From Pseudomonas pudica (GTDB taxonomy: Bacteria > Pseudomonadota > Gammaproteobacteria > Pseudomonadales > Pseudomonadaceae), in assembly GCF_015680405.1 (NCBI RefSeq), contig NZ_JADLJS010000048.1:1-33417 (forward strand): a stretch of 33,417 bases of DNA. The letters are read 5' to 3'. This document shows, piece by piece, positions 14,986-23,639 of this stretch; position 1 is the first letter of the stretch; each line of letters begins with the position of its first letter. Below the pieces are notes generated by a model that searched no databases, was not told where the DNA came from, and was given only the letters and a program-made list of their open reading frames with translations. A program made the position numbers and the translations under genes.

Positions 14986-16559
14986 TGCGCGGCCTCCGTG
15001 TGGGTCAGCCCGAAATCGGCGGGGAAGTACTTCAGCGCGCTGGCCACCGGATAAGCGGTCATGCCGCCCATGGCACACAGCGAGCCGTATTGCATGGTGT
15101 CGCACAGGTCACGCAACAACAGGGCCTGGTCATGCCGCTCGGTCATGTCGCTGGTGGCGATCAGCCGGTCGACCACTTCCATGCCCCGGGTCGAGCCGAT
15201 GCGGCACGGGGTGCACTTGCCACAGGACTCCTCGGCACAGAACTGCAAGGCGAAGCGCGCCATGCTGGCCATGTTCAGGGTGTCGTCGGCCACCACCACA
15301 CCACCATGGCCGAGCATCGCGCCCATGGCGGCGAAGGCTTCATAGTCCAGCGGCGTGTCAAAGTGGCTGGGCGGTACCCAGGCACCGAGCGGCCCCCCCA
15401 CCTGCGCGGCCTTCAGCGGCCGGCCACTTGCCGTGCCGCCGCCATAGCCTTCCACCAGTTCGCGCAGGGTCAGGCCAAAGGCGCGTTCCACCAGGCCGCC
15501 CTGGCGGATGTTGCCGGCCAACTGGAACGGCATGGTGCCCAGCGAACGGCCCATGCCGAAGTCGCGGTAGAACGACGCGCCCTTGGCTATGATGATGGGT
15601 ACCGAGGCCAGGGTAAGCACGTTGTGCACCAGCGTCGGCAGGCCGAACAGGCCCTGCAGCGCGGGCAGCGGAGGCTTGGCACGGACAATGCCGCGCTTGC
15701 CTTCGATGGATTCGAGCAGTGCGGTTTCTTCGCCGCAGATATAGGCGCCGGCGCCGACCCTTACTTCCAGGTCGAAGGCCTGGCCGCTGCCGGCCACGTC
15801 GCTGCCGAGGTAGCCGGCGTCACGGGCGATGGCGAAAGCCTGGTCGAGCACGCGGATGGCATCGGGGTATTCCGAGCGCACATAGATGTAGCCCTTGTCG
15901 GCACCCACGGCGAGGCCGGCAATGATCATGCCTTCGATCAGCAGGAACGGGTCGCCTTCCATCAGCATGCGGTCGGCGAAGGTACCGGAGTCACCTTCGT
16001 CGGCGTTGCACACCACGTACTTCTGGCCTGCTACGGCGTCACGCACGGTGCGCCACTTGATGCCGGCCGGGAACGCCGCACCGCCGCGGCCACGCAGGCC
16101 GGAATCGAGCACGGCGGCGACCACCTCGGCACCGTCCAGGGCCACGGCCGCCTCAAGGCCGGCAAAACCACCATGGGCACGGTAGTCGTCCAGCGACAAT
16201 GGGCGGGTGATGCCGGCGCGGGCGAACAGCAGGCGTTGCTGGGTCTTGAGGTAAGGGATGTCCTCGACCGGCCCCAGAGCCAGTGAATGGCCGCCGGGCT
16301 CACCGGGCTCACCGGGCTCACCGGTAAAGGCGTCGAGCAAGGACGGCACGTCGTCCGGGGTGACCGGGCCGAAACCCTGGCGCCCTTGCGCGCTGTCGCA
16401 TTCCAGCAACGGCTCCAGCCAGTACAGCCCGCGGGAGCTGGTGCGCTGGATGTCCAGCGGCAGCTGGCGGCGCTCGGCCTCCCGCTGCAAGGCATCGGCG
16501 ACCTGGTCGGCGCCCACGGCACGGGCTACCGAATCGCAGGGGATGTACAGCTTCAGCAT
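14982..16559 (-). CDS. fdsB: NAD-dependent formate dehydrogenase, beta (diaphorase) subunit
   Basis: A 525-residue NuoF-like flavoprotein. Residues 1-75 are a thioredoxin-like domain; residues 80-90 are a GEPGEPGEPGG linker from a 9-bp tandem repeat; then comes the FMN/NADH domain with the glycine-rich GLRGRGGAAFPAGIKW and the conserved NADEGDSGTF and GAGAYICGEETALL. The C-terminal [4Fe-4S] site is ESCGKCTPCRIG plus a distal Cys (GSLCAMGG). It takes electrons from the alpha subunit to reduce NAD+. ATG at 16559 has GGAGGA 6-7 bp upstream and overlaps the fdsG stop by 7 bp. Confidence 0.95.
   Translation of the reverse strand: MLKLYIPCDSVARAVGADQVADALQREAERRQLPLDIQRTSSRGLYWLEPLLECDSAQGRQGFGPVTPDDVPSLLDAFTGEPGEPGEPGGHSLALGPVEDIPYLKTQQRLLFARAGITRPLSLDDYRAHGGFAGLEAAVALDGAEVVAAVLDSGLRGRGGAAFPAGIKWRTVRDAVAGQKYVVCNADEGDSGTFADRMLMEGDPFLLIEGMIIAGLAVGADKGYIYVRSEYPDAIRVLDQAFAIARDAGYLGSDVAGSGQAFDLEVRVGAGAYICGEETALLESIEGKRGIVRAKPPLPALQGLFGLPTLVHNVLTLASVPIIIAKGASFYRDFGMGRSLGTMPFQLAGNIRQGGLVERAFGLTLRELVEGYGGGTASGRPLKAAQVGGPLGAWVPPSHFDTPLDYEAFAAMGAMLGHGGVVVADDTLNMASMARFALQFCAEESCGKCTPCRIGSTRGMEVVDRLIATSDMTERHDQALLLRDLCDTMQYGSLCAMGGMTAYPVASALKYFPADFGLTHTEAAQ
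16294..16324. repeat. fdsB: In-frame 9-bp tandem repeat within fdsB
   Basis: The unit ccgggctca occurs three times in a row (16294-16302, 16303-16311, 16312-16320) plus the first 4 bp of a fourth. It encodes the GEPGEPGEP linker between the two domains of FdsB. Copy-number change would stay in frame. Confidence 0.9.
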
Positions 16560-17035
16560 GCTGCGTCCTCCCGGCAAGCGTTGACCAGCGCGCGCAGGCG
16601 CTCAGGGGTAAGGCGCGCATGCACCTGACCGTCCAGTTCCAGCGCTGGCGAGCAGGCGCAGGCGCCCAGGCAGTACACCGGGCGCAGGCTGATGGCACCA
16701 TCGGCGCTGGTACCGTGGTCGTCCAGCGCCAGCTGTTCGCGCAGTTGCGCGGCCAGCGCCTCGGCGCCCCGGCTCTGGCACGACTCGGCACGGCACAGGC
16801 GCAGGGTGTGGCGCGCCGGTGGCGTGGTGCGGAAATCGTGGTAGAAGCTGATCACCCCATGCACCTCGGCCAGGCTGAGGTTCAGGGCATGGGCAATTTC
16901 GGCGACAGCGGCATCGGGGATGTAGCCGATGTCGTGCTGGATGGCATGCAGGATCGGCAACAGCGCGCCGGGGGTATCCTTGTCACGGGCCAGAACGCGG
17001 TGGATCACAGGCAGGTGGAGCAATTCATCAGGCAT
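16553..17035 (-). CDS. fdsG: NAD-dependent formate dehydrogenase, gamma subunit
   Basis: A 160-residue NuoE-like [2Fe-2S] protein. Ligands are Cys81, Cys86, Cys122 and Cys126 (CRAESC, CLGACACSP). Helical N-terminus includes LLPILHAIQHDIGYIP and a VISFYHDF segment, as in NuoE. It completes the diaphorase module with FdsB. ATG at 17035 has GAGG about 9 bp upstream; longer upstream frames give Arg/Cys-rich nonsense that crosses a repeat element. First gene of fdsG-B-A-D. No fdsC/fdhD sulfurtransferase gene lies in this operon, so that maturation factor must be elsewhere. Confidence 0.93.
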   Translation of the reverse strand: MPDELLHLPVIHRVLARDKDTPGALLPILHAIQHDIGYIPDAAVAEIAHALNLSLAEVHGVISFYHDFRTTPPARHTLRLCRAESCQSRGAEALAAQLREQLALDDHGTSADGAISLRPVYCLGACACSPALELDGQVHARLTPERLRALVNACREDAAC

Positions 17036-17295
17036 ACAGCGGACCTCGGCATCACGGACCCCGCCTGAATTGTTGTGAGGGCAGGTATCCGGCGTGTTCT
17101 GCTGCGGCGCGCCGACCACGTCACGGTTGCGTGGTGCCAGCGGCCTCCTTGCCTGCGGCCGCACGTCTGCGCGCGCTGGTCCGAGGCATCCTGCAAGCAT
17201 GGCACTTGTGGCGCCGGGGGGTTGCGTGCGAACGACCAGGCGCATCCTGAAACCGACGCGGGTTGTTTCCATGCTATCGCTCGCCTGGCGCATCG
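17036..17295. other. Upstream region of the formate dehydrogenase operon
   Basis: Part of a 467-bp gap between fdsG (starts 17035) and the IclR gene (ends 17503). No convincing gene was found. It presumably holds the fdsG promoter, but I see no clear -10/-35 pair or known operator. Confidence 0.4.
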
Positions 17296-17393
17296 TTTGC
17301 AGGAGCAGCCTTGTGCTGCGAAGAGGCCGATATGGGCAACAGATATGAATTGCCAGCACCGGCCTCTTCGCAGCACAAGGCTGCTCCTACAAA
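17296..17393. repeat. Paired inverted repeat, second P. putida type
   Basis: The 34-bp arms 17296-17329 and 17360-17393 are inverted copies with a single mismatch (TTTGCAGGAGCAGCCTTGTG... against the reverse). The arm shares the 'GCAGCACAAGGC' core with the palindrome at 1.7 kb and the AAGAGGCC end with the 4.9 and 7.5 kb elements. Confidence 0.85.
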
Positions 17394-17502
17394 TGCCTGC
17401 GCGCGGCTTCAAAGCTGCACGGCTTTGTCAATCAGTGCCTGGCCGCCTCGATCAGCCAGGCTGCTCGACAAAGACGCCGCAAGCCGGGCCCATGAGGCGC
17501 GC

Positions 17503-18219
17503 TTACTGGACCGACTCGGCCTCCAATGACGCAGGCTTGAAGCCCAGGCTTCGCATCAGATCACGTGCCGCCTCGAAGAACATCAGCTTGAGGCTTTCGG
17601 CATATTCCTCCGTCAAACGGCTTGCTGGTCCTGAAATGACAAGAGCTCCCATCAGTTCCTGCTGCGCTCCGTAGATGGGCAGCGCCATTGAAGCGGCATG
17701 CGGGTCGGTGGCTCCCTTCGAGTAGTAGGGTTTCTGCAATGCAATACCGATGTGATACGGCGCGCGCAACGCCTGAGCCCCCGCCGCTTCATCCATCGGC
17801 CGCATGTCGCCGGGTTGAAGATTGAGGCGAAGTCGATGGGAAGAGTTAACACGGTACTGGCACATCCGATATGCACCGTGGCGCACATAGAAGGAGGCGG
17901 TCTCACCCGACTTTTCAGCCAAATCGTGCAAACGTGGCATCACATGCCTTTCGAGGTCCAGTGCCTCTTGATAGACCGTGTTCAAGCGCATGACTTCACT
18001 GGCTAGCTGATAACGCCCGTCAGCCATGCGCGTGATGAAGCCATGGTTTTCCAGGGACACCATCAAGCGCATGATCGTGCTTTTGATGAGGCCGGTACGT
18101 TCAACCAGCTGAACCAGGCTCAGCGCAGAGTCGCCTATCTGAAACGCGGTCAGCACGGTCAAAACACGGTCTGCCGATGCCACACCATTTACCGCTGGAC
18201 GCGGCCGCGCTTTCACCAT
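17503..18219 (-). CDS. IclR-family transcriptional regulator
   Basis: A 238-residue protein. N-terminal winged helix-turn-helix (about residues 12-75: ADRVLTVLTAF, GLIKSTIMRLMVSLENHGFI) and C-terminal effector domain (about 80-230) with the typical ALRAPYHIGIALQKPYYSKG and GALVISGPASRLTEE stretches. IclR proteins usually control aromatic or sugar-acid catabolism. ATG at 18219 has GAGG 8 bp upstream; TTG at 18225 is an alternative. It lies at the end of a catabolic cluster, downstream of the oprD gene and separated by a strong terminator, so it has its own promoter. It is the obvious candidate to bind the shared dyads at 19.8-20.0 and 24.4 kb. Confidence 0.88.
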   Translation of the reverse strand: MVKARPRPAVNGVASADRVLTVLTAFQIGDSALSLVQLVERTGLIKSTIMRLMVSLENHGFITRMADGRYQLASEVMRLNTVYQEALDLERHVMPRLHDLAEKSGETASFYVRHGAYRMCQYRVNSSHRLRLNLQPGDMRPMDEAAGAQALRAPYHIGIALQKPYYSKGATDPHAASMALPIYGAQQELMGALVISGPASRLTEEYAESLKLMFFEAARDLMRSLGFKPASLEAESVQ

Positions 18220-18330
18220 TTGCAAAACCTCACAGGATCGAAGCCCTCGATTGTACGCAAGGGCGGAAAAACCTCATTATCCGACAACGGTCGGCCACCG
18301 CCAACGTAGCATGCGCTGCGCGTGCAAAGT

Positions 18331-18370
18331 AAAAAAAGCCAGCAGGGCAATATATCTGCGCCTGCTGGCT
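18331..18370 (-). terminator. Rho-independent terminator of the oprD-type gene
   Basis: On the minus strand: perfect 10-bp stem AGCCAGCAGG / CCTGCTGGCT with a 14-nt loop, followed directly by seven T. About 100 bp after the porin stop and upstream of the IclR gene. Confidence 0.88.
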
Positions 18371-18467
18371 AGAGGTTGATCGCTGTCGTATGGGGCAAAT
18401 ATCGGCAGACCTGGCAATCAGCGAACCTTACCGCCGATGCGGCCCCTTTCGCTGCGCTGGCCGACGC

Positions 18468-19784
18468 TCAGAACAGCGGCAGGGTGTAGTTGATGATCAG
18501 GCGGTTCTGGTCACCATTGCGTGCTGCCTCGCTGTGCGATTTGCCGTTGCGCCAGGCCACGCCAAGCCCTTTGAACGTGCCGCCCTGGATCACATAGTCC
18601 AGCGAGAAGTCTCGCTCCCACTCCGACTGTTCGGCGCCAGCGGCTGCCTGGATGTGGTCGCCTTTCAAATAGATCACCGAAGCCTTCAGCCCAGGTATGC
18701 CGTTGGCAGTAAAGTCATAGCCGTACTGGGCAAACCCGGTACGCTCGCCAGCGCGCGTGAAGCTGAGCAGCATCTTGTCCGTCCACAGATACAGGCTGCT
18801 GCCACCGGCCCCCTTGTCGATCGACCCCTGGTTGATCTGCACGAAGTTGCTATCGTCGGAAACACGCTGATAACCCAGGGTCAGCGAGTGGCCCCGCAAA
18901 CGATAGGTGAACGCCGCACTCCACAGGTCGTTGTCGATTTCCCCGTCGCTACCTTTGGTGTATCCACCAACGGTATAGCCCTGGCTACGCCCTGAGCTAC
19001 TGCCGTTGGCACCGTCCGCCCGGGTGCGGAAATAGCGCAGGTCAGTGGTCAACGAGCTGTCATCGGTCAACGCCAGGGTGTGATTGAGGCCGGTGAACTG
19101 CTGCAGATAGTAGTCTTCGAGTTGCCCGGCGTAATACTGCAGCAGCAGCGTTTTGGTGGCGCGGTAGTCGGCACCGACAAAGTTGAAACGATCACTCTCC
19201 TGAGTACCGCCGTTTACGGCCATGCCGGTAAGGTCGGTCGAAGCCCGGCCCCTGGCGCGGTTCAACGCCCCGCCGATGAGCATGAGGTTATCGATGTCAC
19301 CGGACTGCAATTGCACGCCCTGGAAGGTTTGCGGCAGCAACCGGCCATCAGAGGCCACCAGTATCGGCAACCTGGGCATCAGCTGCCCCACGCGCAGCTC
19401 GGTCTGGCTCAGCTTCATCTTGGCGGTGGCACCGGCGCTGCTCCAGCGGTCAGCTGCGCCATCGCCATCGGAAGGAATCATGCTACCGCCCTGATGCCGC
19501 CCTCTGCCGCTGTCCAGCGTAAGGCCCAGCATGGCCGTGGCGTCCACGCCGAAACCAACCACACCGTCGGTATAACCGGAGCGCAGGTCGAGCAGAAAGC
19601 CTTGCGCCCACTCCTCGGTTCTGGAGGGCTGCGCCGTGCCGTCGCGGTTATCGCTGTTGAAGTAGAAATTGCGCATCGACAAGTTCGCGTGGCTGTCACC
19701 GATCAGGTCGGCCTGGGCAGACAAGCCTATGACGCTGCCGCCTGCTGCCAAGGCAATGCGGCAGATGGAAGGTAGGGATTTCAA
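18468..19784 (-). CDS. OprD-family outer-membrane porin
   Basis: A 438-residue substrate-selective porin. Signal peptide ends near residue 25 (LSAQA|D). The mature part begins with the family's RNFYFNSDNRDG pattern, and has LRVGQLMPRLPILVASDGRLLPQ and a terminal Phe (INYTLPLF), all OprD hallmarks. OprD paralogues each admit particular amino acids, aromatic acids or sugar acids. Start: TTG at 19784, supported by GGAG 8 bp upstream and by the signal peptide starting there; no ATG or GTG exists in the right place. Divergent from the SMP-30 gene with two operator-like dyads between, so it is probably the outer-membrane entry for the cluster's substrate. Confidence 0.9.
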   Translation of the reverse strand: MKSLPSICRIALAAGGSVIGLSAQADLIGDSHANLSMRNFYFNSDNRDGTAQPSRTEEWAQGFLLDLRSGYTDGVVGFGVDATAMLGLTLDSGRGRHQGGSMIPSDGDGAADRWSSAGATAKMKLSQTELRVGQLMPRLPILVASDGRLLPQTFQGVQLQSGDIDNLMLIGGALNRARGRASTDLTGMAVNGGTQESDRFNFVGADYRATKTLLLQYYAGQLEDYYLQQFTGLNHTLALTDDSSLTTDLRYFRTRADGANGSSSGRSQGYTVGGYTKGSDGEIDNDLWSAAFTYRLRGHSLTLGYQRVSDDSNFVQINQGSIDKGAGGSSLYLWTDKMLLSFTRAGERTGFAQYGYDFTANGIPGLKASVIYLKGDHIQAAAGAEQSEWERDFSLDYVIQGGTFKGLGVAWRNGKSHSEAARNGDQNRLIINYTLPLF

Positions 19785-19818
19785 GCAAGAGACTCCAAAG
19801 GATCGTTGTTATTATTTT

Positions 19819-19831
19819 GAAACGGCGTTTC
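19819..19831. promoter_or_regulatory. Putative IclR-type operator A (oprD side)
   Basis: GAAACGGCGTTTC, a perfect dyad with 5-bp arms and 3-bp centre in an AT-rich flank (ttattttGAAAC...GTTTCtttata). It resembles KdgR-type IclR boxes. Toward the porin it is followed, 4 bp on, by a -10-like TAATAA on the minus strand. Confidence 0.55.
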
Positions 19832-19944
19832 TTTATATGGAGGCAGATTATCGTAGCCTCGTCAACAGTCAGTGCTACACAACCCTGAAAATCAGAAATC
19901 TCCGCAAAAACAGCTTCACCCTTCGTCCGATTTTGTTTTATTTT

Positions 19945-19957
19945 GCAACGCCATTGC
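19945..19957. promoter_or_regulatory. Putative IclR-type operator B (SMP-30 side)
   Basis: GCAACGCCATTGC, same 5-3-5 layout as operator A with one arm mismatch; flanks tattttGCAAC...TTGCattaaa match the other copies. A -10-like TTAAAT starts about 2 bp after it, 60 bp before the SMP-30 start. Confidence 0.5.
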
Positions 19958-20017
19958 ATTAAATACATCAAAACAACAATCGGACGCCCAGGCGTCCCCG
20001 GCCCTACAGGAGCGCCC

Positions 20018-20938
20018 ATGAGCTTCTTTGCTGCCCCGCCGACCGTGGAGACCACGGTATTCACCCGCCTGCCCGACCGCTTCCGCGACCCGCGCCCGAC
20101 TGCCTGGGCCAATGCCAACCGCCAGGGCCGTGCCATCGACTCGTTCCTCGAAGGCCCATCATTCGATCGTCAAGGCCGGCTTTACGTGACCGACATTCCC
20201 AACGGGCGAATTTTCCGCATCTCGCCGCAGGGCGAATGGGAACTGGTGTGTCAGTACGATGGCTGGCCGAACGGCCTGAAGATTCACCAGGACGGACGCA
20301 TCTTCATTACCGACTACAAGCGCGGGATCATGCTGCTCGACCCAGATACCGGTGCTATCGAAGCACTGCTGGACTCAGCTGGTTCGGAAGGCTTCAAAGG
20401 CGTCAACGACCTGGTGTTCGCACCCAACGGTGACCTGTATTTCACAGACCAAGGCCAGACCGGGCTGCAGGATGCCAGCGGTCGCGTGTACAAGCTCGAC
20501 GCCAGCGGCAACCTGACCTGCCTGCTTGGCACCATCCCCAGCCCCAATGGCATCGTCTACGACCCGCACCTCAATCATCTGCTGGTAGCAGTGACACGCG
20601 CGCAACAGATCTGGCGCATCCCGCTGGGCAACGGCTCGATCATCGGCAAGGTGGGCGTTTTCGCCCAGTTGCACGGCGGCCTGGGCGGGCCCGACGGCCT
20701 GGCCCTCGATGCCCAGAGCAACCTGTACATCGCCCATACCGGTTTCGGCTCGGTATGGAAGCTGTCGAAAGTCGCTGAGCCATTGCAGCGCATCGTCTCC
20801 TGCGCAGGCATCAGCAACACCAACCTGGCCTTCGGCGGCAATGACGGGCAGACCCTGTACATCACCGAATCCGAAACCGGCAGCATTCTGCAGGTGCGCA
20901 CCACTGCGCCTGGGCTGCCAATGTATTCCCACAGCTGA
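20018..20938 (+). CDS. SMP-30/gluconolactonase-family hydrolase
   Basis: A 306-residue six-bladed beta-propeller. Metal-binding positions fit the family: EGPSFD (Glu), GVNDLVFAPNGDLYFTD (Asn), and GGPDGLALD (Asp). Family members open sugar-acid lactones in the cytosol with one divalent metal. No signal peptide, so cytoplasmic. ATG at 20018 has AGGAG 5 bp upstream; the frame extends 25 codons upstream into the operator, which cannot be coding there. 48 bp ahead of the MFS gene, so one operon (lactonase, then importer). Confidence 0.87.
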   Translation: MSFFAAPPTVETTVFTRLPDRFRDPRPTAWANANRQGRAIDSFLEGPSFDRQGRLYVTDIPNGRIFRISPQGEWELVCQYDGWPNGLKIHQDGRIFITDYKRGIMLLDPDTGAIEALLDSAGSEGFKGVNDLVFAPNGDLYFTDQGQTGLQDASGRVYKLDASGNLTCLLGTIPSPNGIVYDPHLNHLLVAVTRAQQIWRIPLGNGSIIGKVGVFAQLHGGLGGPDGLALDAQSNLYIAHTGFGSVWKLSKVAEPLQRIVSCAGISNTNLAFGGNDGQTLYITESETGSILQVRTTAPGLPMYSHS

Positions 20939-20986
20939 ACCAGGCCCCCCTGTCAGGGCACACAACAACTACAAAAGAGTGACGAC

Positions 20987-22321
20987 ATGACCCACGAAAC
21001 CCCCGCTGCCCAGGCGCCGCTCAGCGACGCCGAGGGCGAACGCCTGATGCGCCGCGTGCTGTGGCGCCTGGTGCCGTTCATCTTCATCTGCTACGTGATC
21101 AGCTACCTCGACCGCACCAATGTCGGCTTCGCCGCCATCAGCATGAACCAGGACCTGGGCCTTACCGCGACGATGTTCGGCTGGGCAGCCGGCCTGTTCT
21201 TCTTCGGCTACTTCATGTTCGAGATCCCCAGCAACCTGCTGATGCAGCGCTTCGGCGCACGGGTGTGGATTGCGCGAATCATGATCACCTGGGGGCTGAT
21301 CTCCATGGCCACCGCCTTCGCCACCGGGCCAATCAGTTTCAGCATTGCGCGCTTTTTGCTGGGGCTTGCCGAAGCGGGCTTCACGCCCGGCGTATACCTG
21401 TACTTCACCTACTGGTTCCCCGGCAAATGGCGGGCGAAAGCCACTGCCGCCTTCCTGCTGGGCATTCCTGCGGCCAACATCATCGGCTCGCCCCTGTCCG
21501 GCTGGCTGATGGAACAGCACGGCGTCTTGGGCCTGAAGAACTGGCAACTGCTGCTGGTCACCGAGTCGATGCCGGCCGTGCTGCTTGGCATCGCTTGCCT
21601 CTTCGTGCTGGTCGATACCCCGGCCAAGGCAAAATGGCTCAACCCGCGAGAGAAAGCCTGGCTTGACCAGCGCCTGTCCCAAGAACAACAGGCCATCGGT
21701 GCGTCTCATGGCAATACGCTGCGCGCAGCCTTGACCAACCCCAAGGTGTTCACCCTGGCGGCCATCAACTTTTGCTGCATCGTCGGCTCGATTGGCATAG
21801 GCATGTGGCTGCCACAGATCATCAAAGGCCTGGGCATCGATAGCGGCGTGGTCGGCCTGGTGGTCGCCCTGCCCTACCTGCTCGGGGCACTGGCGATGAC
21901 GATGTGGGCACGGCTGGCCAACCGTAGCCGTCACCGCCTGCCCTATGTGGTCAGCGCATTGGCCTTGGCCGCCGTGGCCCTGGTGGCCGCCGCCCTGCTT
22001 GACCAGCCGGTGTTGAAGATCGCCAGCCTGTGCGTGGCGGTGGCGAGCATCCTGTCATTCCAGGCCACGTTCTGGGCGATACCTTCGACCTTCCTGACTG
22101 GTCGTGCCGCCGCTGGCGGCCTGGCGATGATCGTCTCGATCGGCAACCTGGGCGGCTTCACAGGCCCGTTCCTGATCGGCCTGATCAAGGACGCCACTCA
22201 TAGCTTCAGCATGCCGTTCTTTGCCGTTGCATCGATCCTGCTGGTCGGCACCTGCCTGATGCTTTGGCTGGGCGACCCCGCCAAGCAGCAGACGCCTCAC
22301 GGCCAAGGCCAGACAATCTGA
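20987..22321 (+). CDS. MFS importer, anion:cation symporter (ACS) family, copy 1
   Basis: A 444-residue protein with 12 predicted membrane helices. Family features: N-terminal RRVLWRLVPFIFICYVISYLD then RTNVGFAAISMNQDLGL, the RFGARVWIARIMITWG loop, and FLLGLAEAGFTPGVYLYFTYW. The ACS family (phthalate, galactonate, glucarate, tartrate carriers) takes up organic acids with protons. Follows the SMP-30 gene by 48 bp. Convergent with the exporter gene at its 3' end, with a 4-bp gap. Clearly related to the MFS gene at 25.6 kb. Confidence 0.88.
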   Translation: MTHETPAAQAPLSDAEGERLMRRVLWRLVPFIFICYVISYLDRTNVGFAAISMNQDLGLTATMFGWAAGLFFFGYFMFEIPSNLLMQRFGARVWIARIMITWGLISMATAFATGPISFSIARFLLGLAEAGFTPGVYLYFTYWFPGKWRAKATAAFLLGIPAANIIGSPLSGWLMEQHGVLGLKNWQLLLVTESMPAVLLGIACLFVLVDTPAKAKWLNPREKAWLDQRLSQEQQAIGASHGNTLRAALTNPKVFTLAAINFCCIVGSIGIGMWLPQIIKGLGIDSGVVGLVVALPYLLGALAMTMWARLANRSRHRLPYVVSALALAAVALVAAALLDQPVLKIASLCVAVASILSFQATFWAIPSTFLTGRAAAGGLAMIVSIGNLGGFTGPFLIGLIKDATHSFSMPFFAVASILLVGTCLMLWLGDPAKQQTPHGQGQTI

Positions 22322-22325
22322 CCGC

Positions 22326-23552
22326 TCAGCTGCGACGACGCATGCCGTATTGACCCAACAGCCCGATCACCAGGCACCCTCCGGCGACCCCCAAGGTCGC
22401 CGGCGCTCCCCAGCGGGCCGCGATCAGCCCCGCCGCCATGCCGCCCAAAGCTTCGAAGCCGAAGCGCATGGCAATATAGAAAGCGATCACCCGGCCACGC
22501 AAATGGCTGGGTGCGCCACTTTGCAGCTGCATGTTGGTACTGACATTGCTCAGGGTGATGCCGAAACCCAGAACACCCAGCGCCAGCAGCGCCAGTGGCA
22601 GCGCACCCGCCATCCACAAACCGATCAGCGCAACCGCGCATAGCAGCGCTCCAGCATCGGTGAACTGGCGCAGGCGAGGCAATGCACCGCCAACCGCCAG
22701 CACCAGCGTGGCCACGAACGCGCCCGCGCCTGCCGCCCCCCACAACCATCCAAGCACTCGCGCATCGCCAGCGAACACGGCCCTGGCCAGGATCGGCAGC
22801 AGTGCCGCGTAGCAGGATGCCAACAAGTTGACCATGATCACGTTGACCAGCAACTGGCGAACGTTGCGCGTTTGCCACAGATACAACAACCCTTCGCGAA
22901 ACACTTGCGCGGTTGAGCCACTGGCCTTTGGGCCGGCAGTACCGCGCACTTTCAGCAAGCCACCCAGCAAGGCCATGAAAGCCACGGCAGTAAGGGCGAA
23001 GCAGGCCGCCTCGCCGGCCAGGGCAATGAGCCCACCGGCCAATGGCGGGCCGACGAACCGTGCGGCATTGATCAACATGGCATTGAGCACCAGCGCGTTC
23101 GGCAGGTCGGCCGGGTCGTCGACAAAACTGCCGATCAGCGCTTGGCGCAGAGGGGTTTCCAAGGCATTGAGCAAGCCAAGCAGCAATGCCATGGCAGCAA
23201 TGAACGGACCATCGATCCAGTTGCGCCAGGTTGCAAGCGCCAGCACGAGCGACTGCGCGATCAGGATAAGCTGCACGATGATCAGCAACCGGCGCTTGTC
23301 ATGCCGATCGATCCACGCTCCTGCCAACGGGCCGATGAGCAATTGCGGCGCGAGCGAAAGGAAGGTGATCAGCCCCAGCAGTACGGCAGAACCGGTCAGA
23401 TGATAGGCCAGCCAGGCCAATGCAACCTGCTGAACCCACTTGCCCAGAGTGGAAACACCCTGGCCGGCGAAATAGATCTGAAAGTTGCGATGAGCGAGCG
23501 CCCGCACAGCGGCGGGCCAACGTTTGCGATGCGGTGACGATGAATCGGACAA
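22326..23552 (-). CDS. MFS exporter, EntS/MFS_3 type
   Basis: A 408-residue protein with about 10-12 membrane helices. It is not like the two importers: AHRNFQIYFAGQGVSTLGKW, then WIDRHDKRRLLIIVQ and LETPLRQALIGSFV are typical of the transmembrane secretion effector/enterobactin exporter group. Probably exports a small molecule. Start is TTG at 23552 with GAGGA 9 bp upstream; the next alternative, GTG at codon 16, would trim the N-terminus. It follows the RraA gene by 87 bp on the same strand, so it may remove a toxic or surplus intermediate of the pathway (inferred). Confidence 0.83.
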   Translation of the reverse strand: MSDSSSPHRKRWPAAVRALAHRNFQIYFAGQGVSTLGKWVQQVALAWLAYHLTGSAVLLGLITFLSLAPQLLIGPLAGAWIDRHDKRRLLIIVQLILIAQSLVLALATWRNWIDGPFIAAMALLLGLLNALETPLRQALIGSFVDDPADLPNALVLNAMLINAARFVGPPLAGGLIALAGEAACFALTAVAFMALLGGLLKVRGTAGPKASGSTAQVFREGLLYLWQTRNVRQLLVNVIMVNLLASCYAALLPILARAVFAGDARVLGWLWGAAGAGAFVATLVLAVGGALPRLRQFTDAGALLCAVALIGLWMAGALPLALLALGVLGFGITLSNVSTNMQLQSGAPSHLRGRVIAFYIAMRFGFEALGGMAAGLIAARWGAPATLGVAGGCLVIGLLGQYGMRRRS

Positions 23553-23639
23553 GTCTGCGAATCCTCAATAGAACCCGCGACCGACACCGACCCAACAGCC
23601 GCTGCACACCCCATCGCAAGGTGCGCAGCGCATGCTGGA

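Noticed and set aside
12307..15054. A 915-codon open frame on the plus strand opposite fdsA
   Set aside because: fdsA on the minus strand has every cofactor motif of its family. The opposite frame is a shadow of high-GC codon usage, with His/Gly/Val-rich nonsense and no domain.
17036..17359. N-terminal extension of FdsG
   Set aside because: It would add over 100 Arg/Pro/Cys-rich residues not expected in NuoE-like proteins and crosses the arm of a repeat element; the ATG at 17035 fits the family length.
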